The position numbers and the translations under genes were made by a program. 64,000 nt of DNA from Shimia aestuarii (GTDB taxonomy: Bacteria; Pseudomonadota; Alphaproteobacteria; Rhodobacterales; Rhodobacteraceae): assembly GCF_900114635.1 (NCBI RefSeq), contig NZ_FOTQ01000001.1, positions 1,116,001 through 1,180,000 on the forward strand, given 5' to 3'. The notes below the pieces were generated by a model, which searched no databases, was not told the DNA's origin, and was given only the letters and a program-made list of their open reading frames with translations. Position 1 is the first letter of the stretch; every line of letters starts with the position of its first letter. This document shows, piece by piece, positions 9,503-17,084 of this stretch.

Positions 9503-10372
9503 TTAGCTGTCTCGCGAGATAACGAAACGGGCGGCTTCCCGCAAGGCATCGGCCTTGTTTCCATACGGCGAAAGCGCCTCGCAGGCGTCTTCAACCAGCG
9601 CTTCGGCACGATCCCGCGCGCCTTCCAGCCCCATGAGGGATACGAAAGTGGCTTTCCCGGCCTCGGCATCCTTGCCCACGGCCTTGCCCACCTTGGCGGC
9701 GTCGCCCTCGACGTCCAGAATGTCATCCGCAATCTGGAACGCCAGCCCGAGATCTTCGGCATAGCGCTGCAGCGGAGCGGTATCTGCCCTGGCCATCACC
9801 GCGCCGACACAGGCCGACCACGCGATCAGCGCGCCGGTCTTGCCCGCCTGCAACCGGGTGATTTCCTCAAGGGACAGGGGCTCGGGGGCCGTTTCCGCCG
9901 CGATGTCGAGCGCCTGACCCAGCACCATGCCCTGCGCCCCCGCAGCACGCGCCAGCGTCACGGTCAGGGCCGCACGCACGGCCGGATCAGGGTGGCATTC
10001 CGGACGGCTGACACATTCAAACCCCAACGTATGCAGCGCATCGCCCGCCAAGACGGCCGTGCATTCGTCCCATTTGACATGCACCGTGGGCAGGCCGCGG
10101 CGCAACGCGTCATCGTCCATGCAGGGCAGGTCATCATGCACAAGGCTATAGGCGTGAATGGCTTCGATCGCGGTCGCGGGCCAAATCGCTTGATCCGGGT
10201 CGATTCCGTGAAGGCGCGCGCTTTCCAGCACGAGAAAGGCCCGCAACCGTTTGCCGCCCGCGCTGGCATAGCGCATGGCCTCGACAACCGGCAGATCGTC
10301 CATCGAAGCCATGACGGTTTGCAAATGCGCCTCAACCCGCTGGGCGGCGTCTCTCAGGTGGGATTGGAACAC
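9503..10372 (-). CDS. ispA: Polyprenyl synthetase (farnesyl/geranyl diphosphate synthase)
   Basis: Head-to-tail prenyltransferase that builds geranyl or farnesyl diphosphate from IPP and DMAPP. The 289-residue protein has the first aspartate-rich motif in DDLPCMDDD near residues 85-93 and the second in ADDILDVEGD near 215-225, plus the early lysine/arginine site GGKRLRAFL. The start is GTG at 10372, 25 bases after the xseB stop. Its place between xseB and dxs is the usual proteobacterial order. Chain length is inferred from size and context; geranylgeranyl synthase activity is not excluded. Confidence 0.95.
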   Translation of the reverse strand: MFQSHLRDAAQRVEAHLQTVMASMDDLPVVEAMRYASAGGKRLRAFLVLESARLHGIDPDQAIWPATAIEAIHAYSLVHDDLPCMDDDALRRGLPTVHVKWDECTAVLAGDALHTLGFECVSRPECHPDPAVRAALTVTLARAAGAQGMVLGQALDIAAETAPEPLSLEEITRLQAGKTGALIAWSACVGAVMARADTAPLQRYAEDLGLAFQIADDILDVEGDAAKVGKAVGKDAEAGKATFVSLMGLEGARDRAEALVEDACEALSPYGNKADALREAARFVISRDS

Positions 10373-10397
10373 GTATCAGCCCCTGTCGGTTCGCGCG

Positions 10398-10640
10398 TCA
10401 GAGACCATCAACGGGCTTGAGCCCAGCCGGGTTGCCGTCGCCGTCCAGCGTGATCGCCGCGACCTTTTCCTCGGCTTCCTTGAGCTTGGCTTCGCACCGC
10501 TTCTTCAATTCCGCGCCGCGCTCATAAAGCTTGATGGAATCCTCAAGCGCCACGTCACCGCGTTCCAGTTGGCTAACAACCTTTTCCAGCTCGGCCATGG
10601 CCGCTTCAAAGCTCAACTCACTGACTGGCGTGTCACTCAT
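10398..10640 (-). CDS. xseB: Exodeoxyribonuclease VII small subunit
   Basis: Small partner of XseA; together they degrade single-stranded DNA to oligonucleotides. The 80-residue protein has the family pattern SFEAAMAELEKVVSQLERGDVALEDSIKLYERGAELKKRC, a helical hairpin. Its ATG overlaps the stop codon of the upstream deacetylase gene (ATGA), which shows translational coupling. The large subunit gene xseA is not in this window. Confidence 0.96.
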   Translation of the reverse strand: MSDTPVSELSFEAAMAELEKVVSQLERGDVALEDSIKLYERGAELKKRCEAKLKEAEEKVAAITLDGDGNPAGLKPVDGL

Positions 10641-11572
10641 CCCGCTCTCTCCATCAAGACACTCACGTGGGCCGCGACCGAAGCCGCCAGCGCGTTCAGA
10701 TCATATCCGCCTTCCAGAGTCGAGACGATCCGTCCGCCGCAATGGGTATCGGCCAGGTCACACAACCGCCCGGTGATCCATGCGAAATCGTCGGTGGTCC
10801 AGTTCAACTGCGCCAGCGGATCGGCGGCATGGGCATCAAAGCCAGCCGAGATGATCAGGAGTTCCGGCTTGAACCGCTCCAGTGCCGGAAATGCCTCTGC
10901 TTCGTAGGTGGCGCGCATCAGGCGGCCGTCACTATGCGGTGGCAGGGGCAGGTTGTGGATGTTGCCGCTCACACCCGTGTCCTCGGCCATGCCGGTTCCG
11001 GGCCATAGCGGGTTCTGATGCGAAGAGATGAAATAGCTGCGCGGCTCGTCCCACAAAAGCGCCTGCGTCCCGTTGCCGTGATGCACGTCGAAATCCACCA
11101 CCGCTACACGCGACAGCCCATGCCGCTCAAGTGCGTGTTTTGCAGCAATCGCCGCATTACCGAAAAGACAGAAGCCCATCGGCGTGCTTTGCTCGGCATG
11201 GTGTCCCGGCGGGCGACACGCGACAAAGGCGTTGCCCACCTCTTCGTCCAGAACCGCGTCCACCGCCGCAATACAAGCCCCCGCCGCGCGCCGCGCTGCC
11301 TGCATGGAACCGGAAGACATCCATGTATCGCCATCCAACGGTACTGCCCCGGTTTCGGGCTCGGCTGCGGCGATGGCGTCAATATGGCTCTGCGGATGGC
11401 ACAAGGTCAGGTCTTCATCGCTGGCCAGCGTCGCCTCACGACGATCCAGCGCCTGAAACTGCGGCGCCGACAAAGCGCCATAGATGTGTTCCAGCCGCGC
11501 CACCTGCTCGGGATGGCCCGATGGGGTGATATGCTGCATGCAATCGGGATGGGTGAACAAGGCTGTTGTCAT
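10637..11572 (-). CDS. Histone deacetylase-family amidohydrolase
   Basis: Zinc-dependent deacetylase of the class II HDAC/acetylpolyamine amidohydrolase family, 311 residues. Conserved elements are PPGHHAEQ with the catalytic histidine pair near residue 130, VVDFDVHHGNGTQ with zinc-binding Asp and His near 170, SAGFDAHAADPL with the third zinc ligand near 255, and LEGGYDL near the C-terminus. The ATG at 11572 is chosen because GAGGGA precedes it and family members start near this point; an in-frame ATG 39 bases upstream lacks a site. It heads the xseB-ispA-dxs run. In bacteria the substrate may be an acetylated protein, polyamine or small molecule. Confidence 0.93.
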   Translation of the reverse strand: MTTALFTHPDCMQHITPSGHPEQVARLEHIYGALSAPQFQALDRREATLASDEDLTLCHPQSHIDAIAAAEPETGAVPLDGDTWMSSGSMQAARRAAGACIAAVDAVLDEEVGNAFVACRPPGHHAEQSTPMGFCLFGNAAIAAKHALERHGLSRVAVVDFDVHHGNGTQALLWDEPRSYFISSHQNPLWPGTGMAEDTGVSGNIHNLPLPPHSDGRLMRATYEAEAFPALERFKPELLIISAGFDAHAADPLAQLNWTTDDFAWITGRLCDLADTHCGGRIVSTLEGGYDLNALAASVAAHVSVLMERAG

Positions 11573-11634
11573 CGTCCCTCTTTCATTTTGCCCAAAATAC
11601 TCAACTTCCAACGGCCATCACGGGCGGCGCGGCG

Positions 11635-12336
11635 TCAGTCGGGCGCCAGCATATAGCCCGCGCCCCGCACTGTCTGCAGATATCGCGGCTGCTTGGGGTC
11701 CTCTTCGATCTTGCGACGCAATCGCGTGATCTGCACATCCACGGCGCGCTCCTGCGCCTGCCCCTTGTCGCGCCCAAGGTCTTCGACCAGCTTGGCGCGC
11801 GTGATCGGTTCGCCCGGGCTTGCTGAAAAGATCCGCATGAGCTGGGCCTCGGTCGCGGTAAGCCGCACCGGCGCGTCGCCCTGCCACATCTCGCCCCGGT
11901 CGATGTCATAACGGATCGACCCAAGATGCAGCACCTTAGGCACCGTGTCGGCCTCGTCCGGCTCCGGCATCCTCCGCAGGATCGCGTTGATCCGCAGGAG
12001 CAATTCCTTGGGTTCGAACGGCTTGGCAAGATAATCATCCGCCCCCGCCTCAAGCCCGGCAATCCGGTCTTCGGTCTCTCCCTTTGCCGTTAAGAGTAGG
12101 ACCGGCGTCATCGACGTTTCCCGAATGGCCCGGGTCAGGCTCATGCCGTCTTCACCCGGCATCATCACGTCCAGAACGATCAGGTCGAAATCCAGACCCG
12201 ACAGAATACGCCGCGCGTGGGCGGCATCGCGCGCCGCCGTGACAAGAAACCCATGCCGCATGAGGAACTTGCGTAACAGGCCGCGAATGCGTTCGTCGTC
12301 ATCGACAATCAAAAGATGAGGCGCAACGTCGTTCAT
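11635..12336 (-). CDS. petR: OmpR-family response regulator, PetR-like
   Basis: DNA-binding response regulator of 233 residues. The receiver domain has the acidic pocket VDDDE and phospho-acceptor Asp near residue 56 in LDVMMPGEDG, with the lysine in YLAKPFEP; the C-terminal winged helix ends AVDVQITRLRRKIEEDPKQPRYLQTVRGAGYML. No histidine kinase is adjacent. Instead a MarR-family gene lies eight bases upstream on the same strand, the petP-petR arrangement known from Rhodobacter capsulatus, where the pair controls the cytochrome bc1 operon. The petABC genes are not in this window. The symbol rests on family plus pairing. Confidence 0.85.
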   Translation of the reverse strand: MNDVAPHLLIVDDDERIRGLLRKFLMRHGFLVTAARDAAHARRILSGLDFDLIVLDVMMPGEDGMSLTRAIRETSMTPVLLLTAKGETEDRIAGLEAGADDYLAKPFEPKELLLRINAILRRMPEPDEADTVPKVLHLGSIRYDIDRGEMWQGDAPVRLTATEAQLMRIFSASPGEPITRAKLVEDLGRDKGQAQERAVDVQITRLRRKIEEDPKQPRYLQTVRGAGYMLAPD

Positions 12337-12344
12337 GATGCCCC

Positions 12345-12845
12345 CTATTGTCCGGTTTCGCGTAGTGACAGGTACTGGCGCTGCAACTCGCCGTCCATCA
12401 TCGCCTCAAGCACCCGACGAAAACCAGCCACAGCCTCTGGACCGGCATCACGATAGGCCGACCGCATGCGCGCGCGCTGCGCATCCGACAGGCGGTTTTC
12501 CAGCGCCTCGCCTGCCTCGGTCAGGTAAAGGTTACGTTCGCGCCGGTCTGTGGTGCCGACGCGGCTCTCGACCAGTCCATCCTCAATCAGGGTGCGCAAC
12601 ACCCGGTTCAGCGACTGCTTGGTCACACCAAGAATGGCCAGAAGATTGGTAACAGTCGTCCCCGGCGCACGCTTGATGAAGTGGATCGCCCGGTGATGCG
12701 CCCGTCCATAGGCCATGGTCGCCAGAATGCGATCCGGGTCCGCGGTAAAGCCGCGATAGGCGAAATACATCGCCTCGATGCCTTGCCTCAGCTGCTCGTC
12801 GGTGAGAAAAAGCAGGCTCTCGCTGCTGCTGGTAGCGTCGCCCAT
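12345..12845 (-). CDS. petP: MarR-family transcriptional regulator, PetP-like
   Basis: A 166-residue winged-helix regulator. The HTH core is PGTTVTNLLAILGVTKQSLNRVLRTLIEDGLVE, followed by the wing TTDRRERNLYLTEAG and a helical dimerisation tail. It is immediately upstream of and probably co-transcribed with the PetR-like gene. An inverted repeat TATTGTG-C-CACAATA lies 30 bases in front of its start codon, in the form MarR proteins bind, so autoregulation is plausible. The name rests on the paired arrangement; a generic MarR is the alternative. Confidence 0.83.
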   Translation of the reverse strand: MGDATSSSESLLFLTDEQLRQGIEAMYFAYRGFTADPDRILATMAYGRAHHRAIHFIKRAPGTTVTNLLAILGVTKQSLNRVLRTLIEDGLVESRVGTTDRRERNLYLTEAGEALENRLSDAQRARMRSAYRDAGPEAVAGFRRVLEAMMDGELQRQYLSLRETGQ

Positions 12846-12874
12846 CGCCCCCTCCGGTGTTCATTTTTGCCTGT

Positions 12875-12889
12875 TATTGTGCCACAATA
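12875..12889. promoter_or_regulatory. Palindrome upstream of petP, candidate MarR-type operator
   Basis: Perfect inverted repeat TATTGTG / CACAATA around a single C, 30 bases upstream of the petP ATG and within the 168-base divergent region shared with ilvE. Function inferred. Confidence 0.5.
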
Positions 12890-12899
12890 CGTCAGCTTT

Positions 12900-12920
12900 G
12901 TTGACACTCCAAGCGTCAAC
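12900..12920. promoter_or_regulatory. Inverted repeat GTTGAC-N9-GTCAAC in the petP/ilvE intergenic region
   Basis: Six-base perfect arms at 12900-12905 and 12915-12920 with a nine-base spacer, ten bases beyond the other palindrome. The left arm contains TTGAC, so it may also overlap a -35 element. Which protein would bind is unknown. Confidence 0.4.
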
Positions 12921-13013
12921 TGGTAGCGACTCGCAGATTTTGCGCAACTTTGTGACCGTTTCGGCCATTTTCCGCGCAACAAATGAAAATCGACGTAAGG
13001 AAAGGAAGCGGCC

Positions 13014-13886
13014 ATGGCGGGCGCAGCATATGATGATCGTGACGGCGTGATCTGGATGGACGGCGAACTGGTCCCGTGGCGGGATGCCAAGGTGCATATC
13101 CTGACCCATGCAATGCACTATGCCTCGTCAGTATTCGAGGGCGAACGTGCCTACAACGGCAAGATTTTCAAAAGCCGCGAGCATTCCGAACGTCTGATCG
13201 CCAGCGCCGAGGCGCTGGACATGCCGATGAAATGGTCCGTGGACGACATTGAAGCCGCCAAGGAAGAGGCGCTCAAGGCGTCCGGCCTGCAGGATGCCTA
13301 TGTCCGCGCGCTTGTCTGGCGCGGCTCGGGCGAAGATATGGGTGTGGCCTCGGCCAGAAACCCGGTACGTATGGCCGTCGCGGTCTGGGGGTGGGGTGCC
13401 TATTACGGCGACGCCAAGATGCAAGGCGCCAAGCTCGACATCGCGGAATACAAACGCCCCTCGCCGGAAACGATCCCGGTGCATGCCAAGGCTGCCGGGC
13501 TTTACATGATCTGCACCATCTCCAAGCACAAGGCCGAGGCCAAGGGCTGTTCCGACGCACTGTTCATGGATTATCGCGGCTACGTGGCCGAGGCGACCGG
13601 CGCCAATATCTTCTTCGTCAAGGACGGCGAAGTGCACACCCCGCTGCCAGATTGCTTCCTCAACGGCCTGACCCGTCAGACCGTGATCGGGATGCTGAAA
13701 GAGCGCGGTGTCACCGTGCACGAGCGCCACATCCTGCCCGAGGAGATGGAAGGATTCGAACAGTGCTGGCTGACCGGCACCGCTGCCGAAGTGACCCCGG
13801 TTGGCCAGATCGGGGACTACACGTTCGAAGTCGGCGACCTGACCCGCGAGATCGCCGAAGCCTATGAGAAGCTTGTCCGCAGCTGA
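13014..13886 (+). CDS. ilvE: Branched-chain amino acid aminotransferase
   Basis: PLP enzyme that interconverts leucine, isoleucine and valine with their 2-oxo acids. The 290-residue protein has the fold-type IV pattern: HAMHYASSVFEGERAYNG near residue 30, the PLP lysine in IPVHAKAAGLYM near 160, DALFMDYRGYVAEATGANIFFV near 185, and LNGLTRQTVIGML near 220. AAGGAAGCGGCC precedes the ATG. The stop codon shares one base with the ATG of the citrate-lyase-like gene downstream (TGATG), so the two are co-translated. It is divergent from petP. Confidence 0.96.
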   Translation: MAGAAYDDRDGVIWMDGELVPWRDAKVHILTHAMHYASSVFEGERAYNGKIFKSREHSERLIASAEALDMPMKWSVDDIEAAKEEALKASGLQDAYVRALVWRGSGEDMGVASARNPVRMAVAVWGWGAYYGDAKMQGAKLDIAEYKRPSPETIPVHAKAAGLYMICTISKHKAEAKGCSDALFMDYRGYVAEATGANIFFVKDGEVHTPLPDCFLNGLTRQTVIGMLKERGVTVHERHILPEEMEGFEQCWLTGTAAEVTPVGQIGDYTFEVGDLTREIAEAYEKLVRS

Positions 13887-15262
13887 TGGCGGGCCTGCGC
13901 GCCGCCATTGAACAGGCCGGGGTAAAGGACGGCGCCACGCTGTCCTTTCACCATCACCTGCGCAATGGCGACAACGTGATGCGACAGGTGCTTGTCACTT
14001 GTTGCGAAATGGGGCTGCGCGATCTGCATATCGCGCCATCCTCGCTTTTTCCGGTGCATGGCGCGCTTGTCCCCTTCGTGGAAAATGACACCGTCAGCCG
14101 GATCACCACCTCCTACATGACCGGCCCGCTGGCCGACGCCGTCAAGGCAGGTGCCCTGCCCCACCCCGTGCGCCTGCAAAGCCACGGCGGGCGGGCAGCG
14201 GCGATTGCGTCCGGGCGCCTGACAATCGACGCGGCTTTTATCGCGGCCCCCGCTGTGGATGAGCTGGGCAACCTGTCCGGCGCGGTCGGGCCATCGGCCT
14301 GCGGCCCGCTGGGCTATGCCATGGTCGACGCGGCGCACGCCGCACATGTCATCGCGCTGACCGACCACCGCCGTGAAACCCTCCCGCGCATCTGCATTCC
14401 GGCCGATCAGGTCGACCGGATCGTCGGTGTGGACCACATCGGCGATTCACGCCAGATCGCGTCAGGCACCACAGGGCGCGCGCCCTCCGAAAATGGTCGG
14501 ATCATCGCCGACCTGACCGCACGCCTGATTGCCTGTTCGGGCCTGTTGCAGGACGGTTTTTCGTTTCAAACCGGGGCCGGGGCGACCTCACTGGCAGTCG
14601 CCCGAGCGCTCGCTCCGCTCATGTCGGACTGCGGTGTGACAGGGGATTTCGCGGCAGGCGGGATCACCGGCGCGCTGGTCGACATGCTGCACGCCGGCCT
14701 GTTTCGCAAGCTTTGGGATGTTCAGGCCTTCGACCTTGCCGCAGTACGATCCTATGGCGAGGACCCGGCACATCTGCCCATGTCGGCAGAGCTTTATGCC
14801 AGCCCGGATCGCCTCGACAGCATTGCACGCCAACTGGACGTTATGATCCTTGGTGCTGCCGAGGTCGATGCGGATTTCAACGTCAACGTGACCTGTGCCA
14901 GTGACGGGCGCATCATTGGCGGATCGGGCGGACATGCCGACACCGCCGCCGGGGCGAAGCTGCCGATCGTAACCACGACCTTGCGGGCAGGCGGACATGC
15001 GAAGCTTGTGGAAGCGCTGACCTGCCTGACCACACCCGGCACCACCATCGGCGCGGTTGTGACCGAGGCGGGGATCGCCATTCACCCCACACGCCCCGAC
15101 CTCGTAGAGCGGGCGCGGCGGGCCGGATTGCCGCTCACCTCCCTTTCAGAGCTACGCCGGATGGCCGGGGAGACCACCCCTACGGGGCGTGGGGCGGGCC
15201 GTGTCATTGCGGAATGCGAAGGTCCAAACGGCGAGACGATCGACACAATCCGCATGGCGTGA
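13886..15262 (+). CDS. citF: Citrate lyase alpha subunit-like protein (CitF), stand-alone
   Basis: In the citrate lyase complex the alpha chain transfers the acyl-carrier thioester onto citrate. This 458-residue protein keeps the body of the family: LSFHHHLRNGDNVM near residue 20, LHIAPSSLFPVHGALV near 46, SHGGRAAAIASGRL, GFSFQTGAGATSLAVA near 215 and the C-terminal SGGHADTAAGAKL. It lacks roughly 45 residues usually present before the LSFHHH block. No citC, citD, citE, citG or citX gene is nearby, so a complete citrate lyase is not encoded here. It overlaps ilvE by one base. It may act as a free-standing CoA transferase on another acid; that is inference. Confidence 0.85.
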   Translation: MAGLRAAIEQAGVKDGATLSFHHHLRNGDNVMRQVLVTCCEMGLRDLHIAPSSLFPVHGALVPFVENDTVSRITTSYMTGPLADAVKAGALPHPVRLQSHGGRAAAIASGRLTIDAAFIAAPAVDELGNLSGAVGPSACGPLGYAMVDAAHAAHVIALTDHRRETLPRICIPADQVDRIVGVDHIGDSRQIASGTTGRAPSENGRIIADLTARLIACSGLLQDGFSFQTGAGATSLAVARALAPLMSDCGVTGDFAAGGITGALVDMLHAGLFRKLWDVQAFDLAAVRSYGEDPAHLPMSAELYASPDRLDSIARQLDVMILGAAEVDADFNVNVTCASDGRIIGGSGGHADTAAGAKLPIVTTTLRAGGHAKLVEALTCLTTPGTTIGAVVTEAGIAIHPTRPDLVERARRAGLPLTSLSELRRMAGETTPTGRGAGRVIAECEGPNGETIDTIRMA

Positions 15263-15314
15263 TCCCGTCGCGCGTGCAGAGTGTCTTGGCGGCCATGCCC
15301 CGCCGGATAGGGAC

Positions 15315-15333
15315 CTGTCATAAGATCTTGACC
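15315..15333 (+). promoter_or_regulatory. Weak Pho-box-like sequence upstream of phoD
   Basis: CTGTCAT at 15315-15321, identical to one half of the PhoB consensus, followed by a poor second half (CTTGACC) at the wrong spacing. It lies about 90 bases before the phoD start codon. Regulation by phosphate is expected for PhoD but only a half-site is visible. Confidence 0.25.
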
Positions 15334-15424
15334 AAAAATTCAAAAAACTGACGGGGCCGTGTTACCCTTTCCCCTTGAGGTGTTTGCGTGAACCCATCCC
15401 ATTTGGAAAGCGCGAGGGAAACTG

Positions 15425-16993
15425 ATGACCAAGCTTCTCACACCGACCCGCCGAGCCCTTCTGGCAGGCGGCACCGCCTTTGCCGCCACACTGGCCCTGC
15501 CATCACTCAGCCGCGCCGCGTCGCGCCCCGTTTTTACCCATGGCGTTCAGTCAGGTGATGCTGATGCCGCCTCGGGCATGATCTGGACCCGCACTGATCG
15601 GCCCGCACGCGTGATGATGGAAGTCTCGACCACCGAGAGCTTCTCCAATGCCCGCACCCTGCCCCCGACGAACGCGCTGCCCGAAAGCGACCTGGCTGTG
15701 AAGCGGCTGGCCGACGATCTGCCCGCCGATCAGGACATCTTCTATCGCTTTGTCGCGGCGGATCTCAACGACGTCAATGCCGTGAGCGAACCCATTGTGG
15801 GTCAATTCCGCACCGCCCCGACCGAGAAGCGTGATATCCGCTTTGCCTGGTCGGGTGATACCGCCGGTCAGGGCTGGGGCATTGATGATCAGGGCATGGC
15901 GACCTATGCCACCATGGCCAAGCACCGCCCCGACTTTTTCATCCACTCGGGCGACACGATCTATGCCGACGGCCCGATGCAGGACACGGTCGAAAAGAAC
16001 GGAGAGGTGATCTGGAAGAACACCACCCTGATCGACGAAAAACGCAAGGTGGCCGAGACACTGGACGAATTCCGGGGCCAATGGAAATACAACATGATGG
16101 ATGCCCATGTTCAGGCCATTAATGCCATCTGTCCGACCTTTTACCAATGGGATGACCACGAGGTCGTCAACAACTGGTCGCCAACCCGCAACCTGATGGG
16201 CGATGACCGCTATTCGGAGAAATCCGTGCATGTGCTGGTCGCCCGCGCAGGTCGGGCGTTCCACGAAATGACACCGATCCGCCATACCCCGGCCGAGCCG
16301 GGCCGGGTCTATCGCAAGATCTCTTATGGTCCGATGCTGGACGTGTTCTTCCTTGACCTGCGCAGCTACCGCGCTGGGAACAATGACGGGATGCAAACCG
16401 AGATGGGGCCGGAAACGGTGCTGTTGGGGGCCGAGCAGCTGGCTTGGCTGAAGCGGTCATTGGCCGCCTCGAAGGCCACGTGGAAAGTGATCGCCTGTGA
16501 CATGCCGATCGGACTGGTGGTCTGGGACCAGTGGAAAACCCGGTCGGGCGTCGAAGCCATCGCCAATGGCGATAATGGCCCGGCCAAGGGGCGCGAGCTG
16601 GAGCTGGCGGATGTGCTGAAATTCATCAAGACCGAAGGCATCCGGAACACGGTCTGGTTCACGGCGGATGTGCATTACACCGCAGCGCATTACTACAACC
16701 CCGACAAGGCGGTCTTCCAGGATTTCGATCCCTTCTGGGAATTCGTATCCGGCCCGCTGCACGCCGGGACCTTTGGCCCCAACGCGCTCGACATGACGTT
16801 CGGACCAGAGGTGAAATACGTCAAGGCGCCGACCAAGGAGCAAGGGGTCAACCTACCACCGAGCATGGGACTTCAGTTCTTCGGTCTCGTCGACATTGAC
16901 GGCGCCACGCAGCAGATGACCGTGCGTCTCATGGACCGTGCGGATACCGAACTGTGGTCGGTGACACTTGATCCCGATCTGTCGGCGATCTGA
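15425..16993 (+). CDS. phoD: Alkaline phosphatase D (PhoD), Tat-exported
   Basis: Secreted phosphomonoesterase/phosphodiesterase of 522 residues. The N-terminus is a twin-arginine signal: TRRALLAGG then a hydrophobic stretch ending near SRAASRP at about residue 35. The PhoD N-terminal domain follows (FTHGVQSGDADAASGMIWTR), then the metallophosphatase domain with SGDTAGQGWG near 140, HSGDTIYADGPM near 175, WDDHEVVNNW near 240 and a late metal site FTADVHYTAAHYYNP near 415. GGGAAACTG precedes the ATG. PhoD enzymes use iron and calcium and scavenge organic phosphate. The next gene on the other side of a dispersed repeat is transcribed toward it. Confidence 0.95.
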   Translation: MTKLLTPTRRALLAGGTAFAATLALPSLSRAASRPVFTHGVQSGDADAASGMIWTRTDRPARVMMEVSTTESFSNARTLPPTNALPESDLAVKRLADDLPADQDIFYRFVAADLNDVNAVSEPIVGQFRTAPTEKRDIRFAWSGDTAGQGWGIDDQGMATYATMAKHRPDFFIHSGDTIYADGPMQDTVEKNGEVIWKNTTLIDEKRKVAETLDEFRGQWKYNMMDAHVQAINAICPTFYQWDDHEVVNNWSPTRNLMGDDRYSEKSVHVLVARAGRAFHEMTPIRHTPAEPGRVYRKISYGPMLDVFFLDLRSYRAGNNDGMQTEMGPETVLLGAEQLAWLKRSLAASKATWKVIACDMPIGLVVWDQWKTRSGVEAIANGDNGPAKGRELELADVLKFIKTEGIRNTVWFTADVHYTAAHYYNPDKAVFQDFDPFWEFVSGPLHAGTFGPNALDMTFGPEVKYVKAPTKEQGVNLPPSMGLQFFGLVDIDGATQQMTVRLMDRADTELWSVTLDPDLSAI

Positions 16994-17007
16994 TCTGAGA
17001 TCGGTGG

Positions 17008-17078
17008 AAGGGGGCGCTGCCCCCTCTTGCCCCGCCGGGGCAATTCACCCCGGGGGTATTTTGAGAAAAAGAAAGATC
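17008..17078 (-). repeat. Dispersed G/C-rich intergenic repeat, copy A
   Basis: Read on the minus strand it has a pyrimidine tract, AAATACCCCCGGGG, then a GGGGGCAGCGCCCCC-type hairpin. It fills the gap between convergent phoD and the EamA transporter gene. The same core recurs at 45520, 54820, 54976 and 59204. Confidence 0.7.
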
Positions 17079-17084
17079 ACGCGG

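Noticed and set aside
13886-15262. A complete citrate fermentation operon
   Set aside because: Only the alpha-chain gene is present; no citC, citD, citE, citG or citX neighbour.
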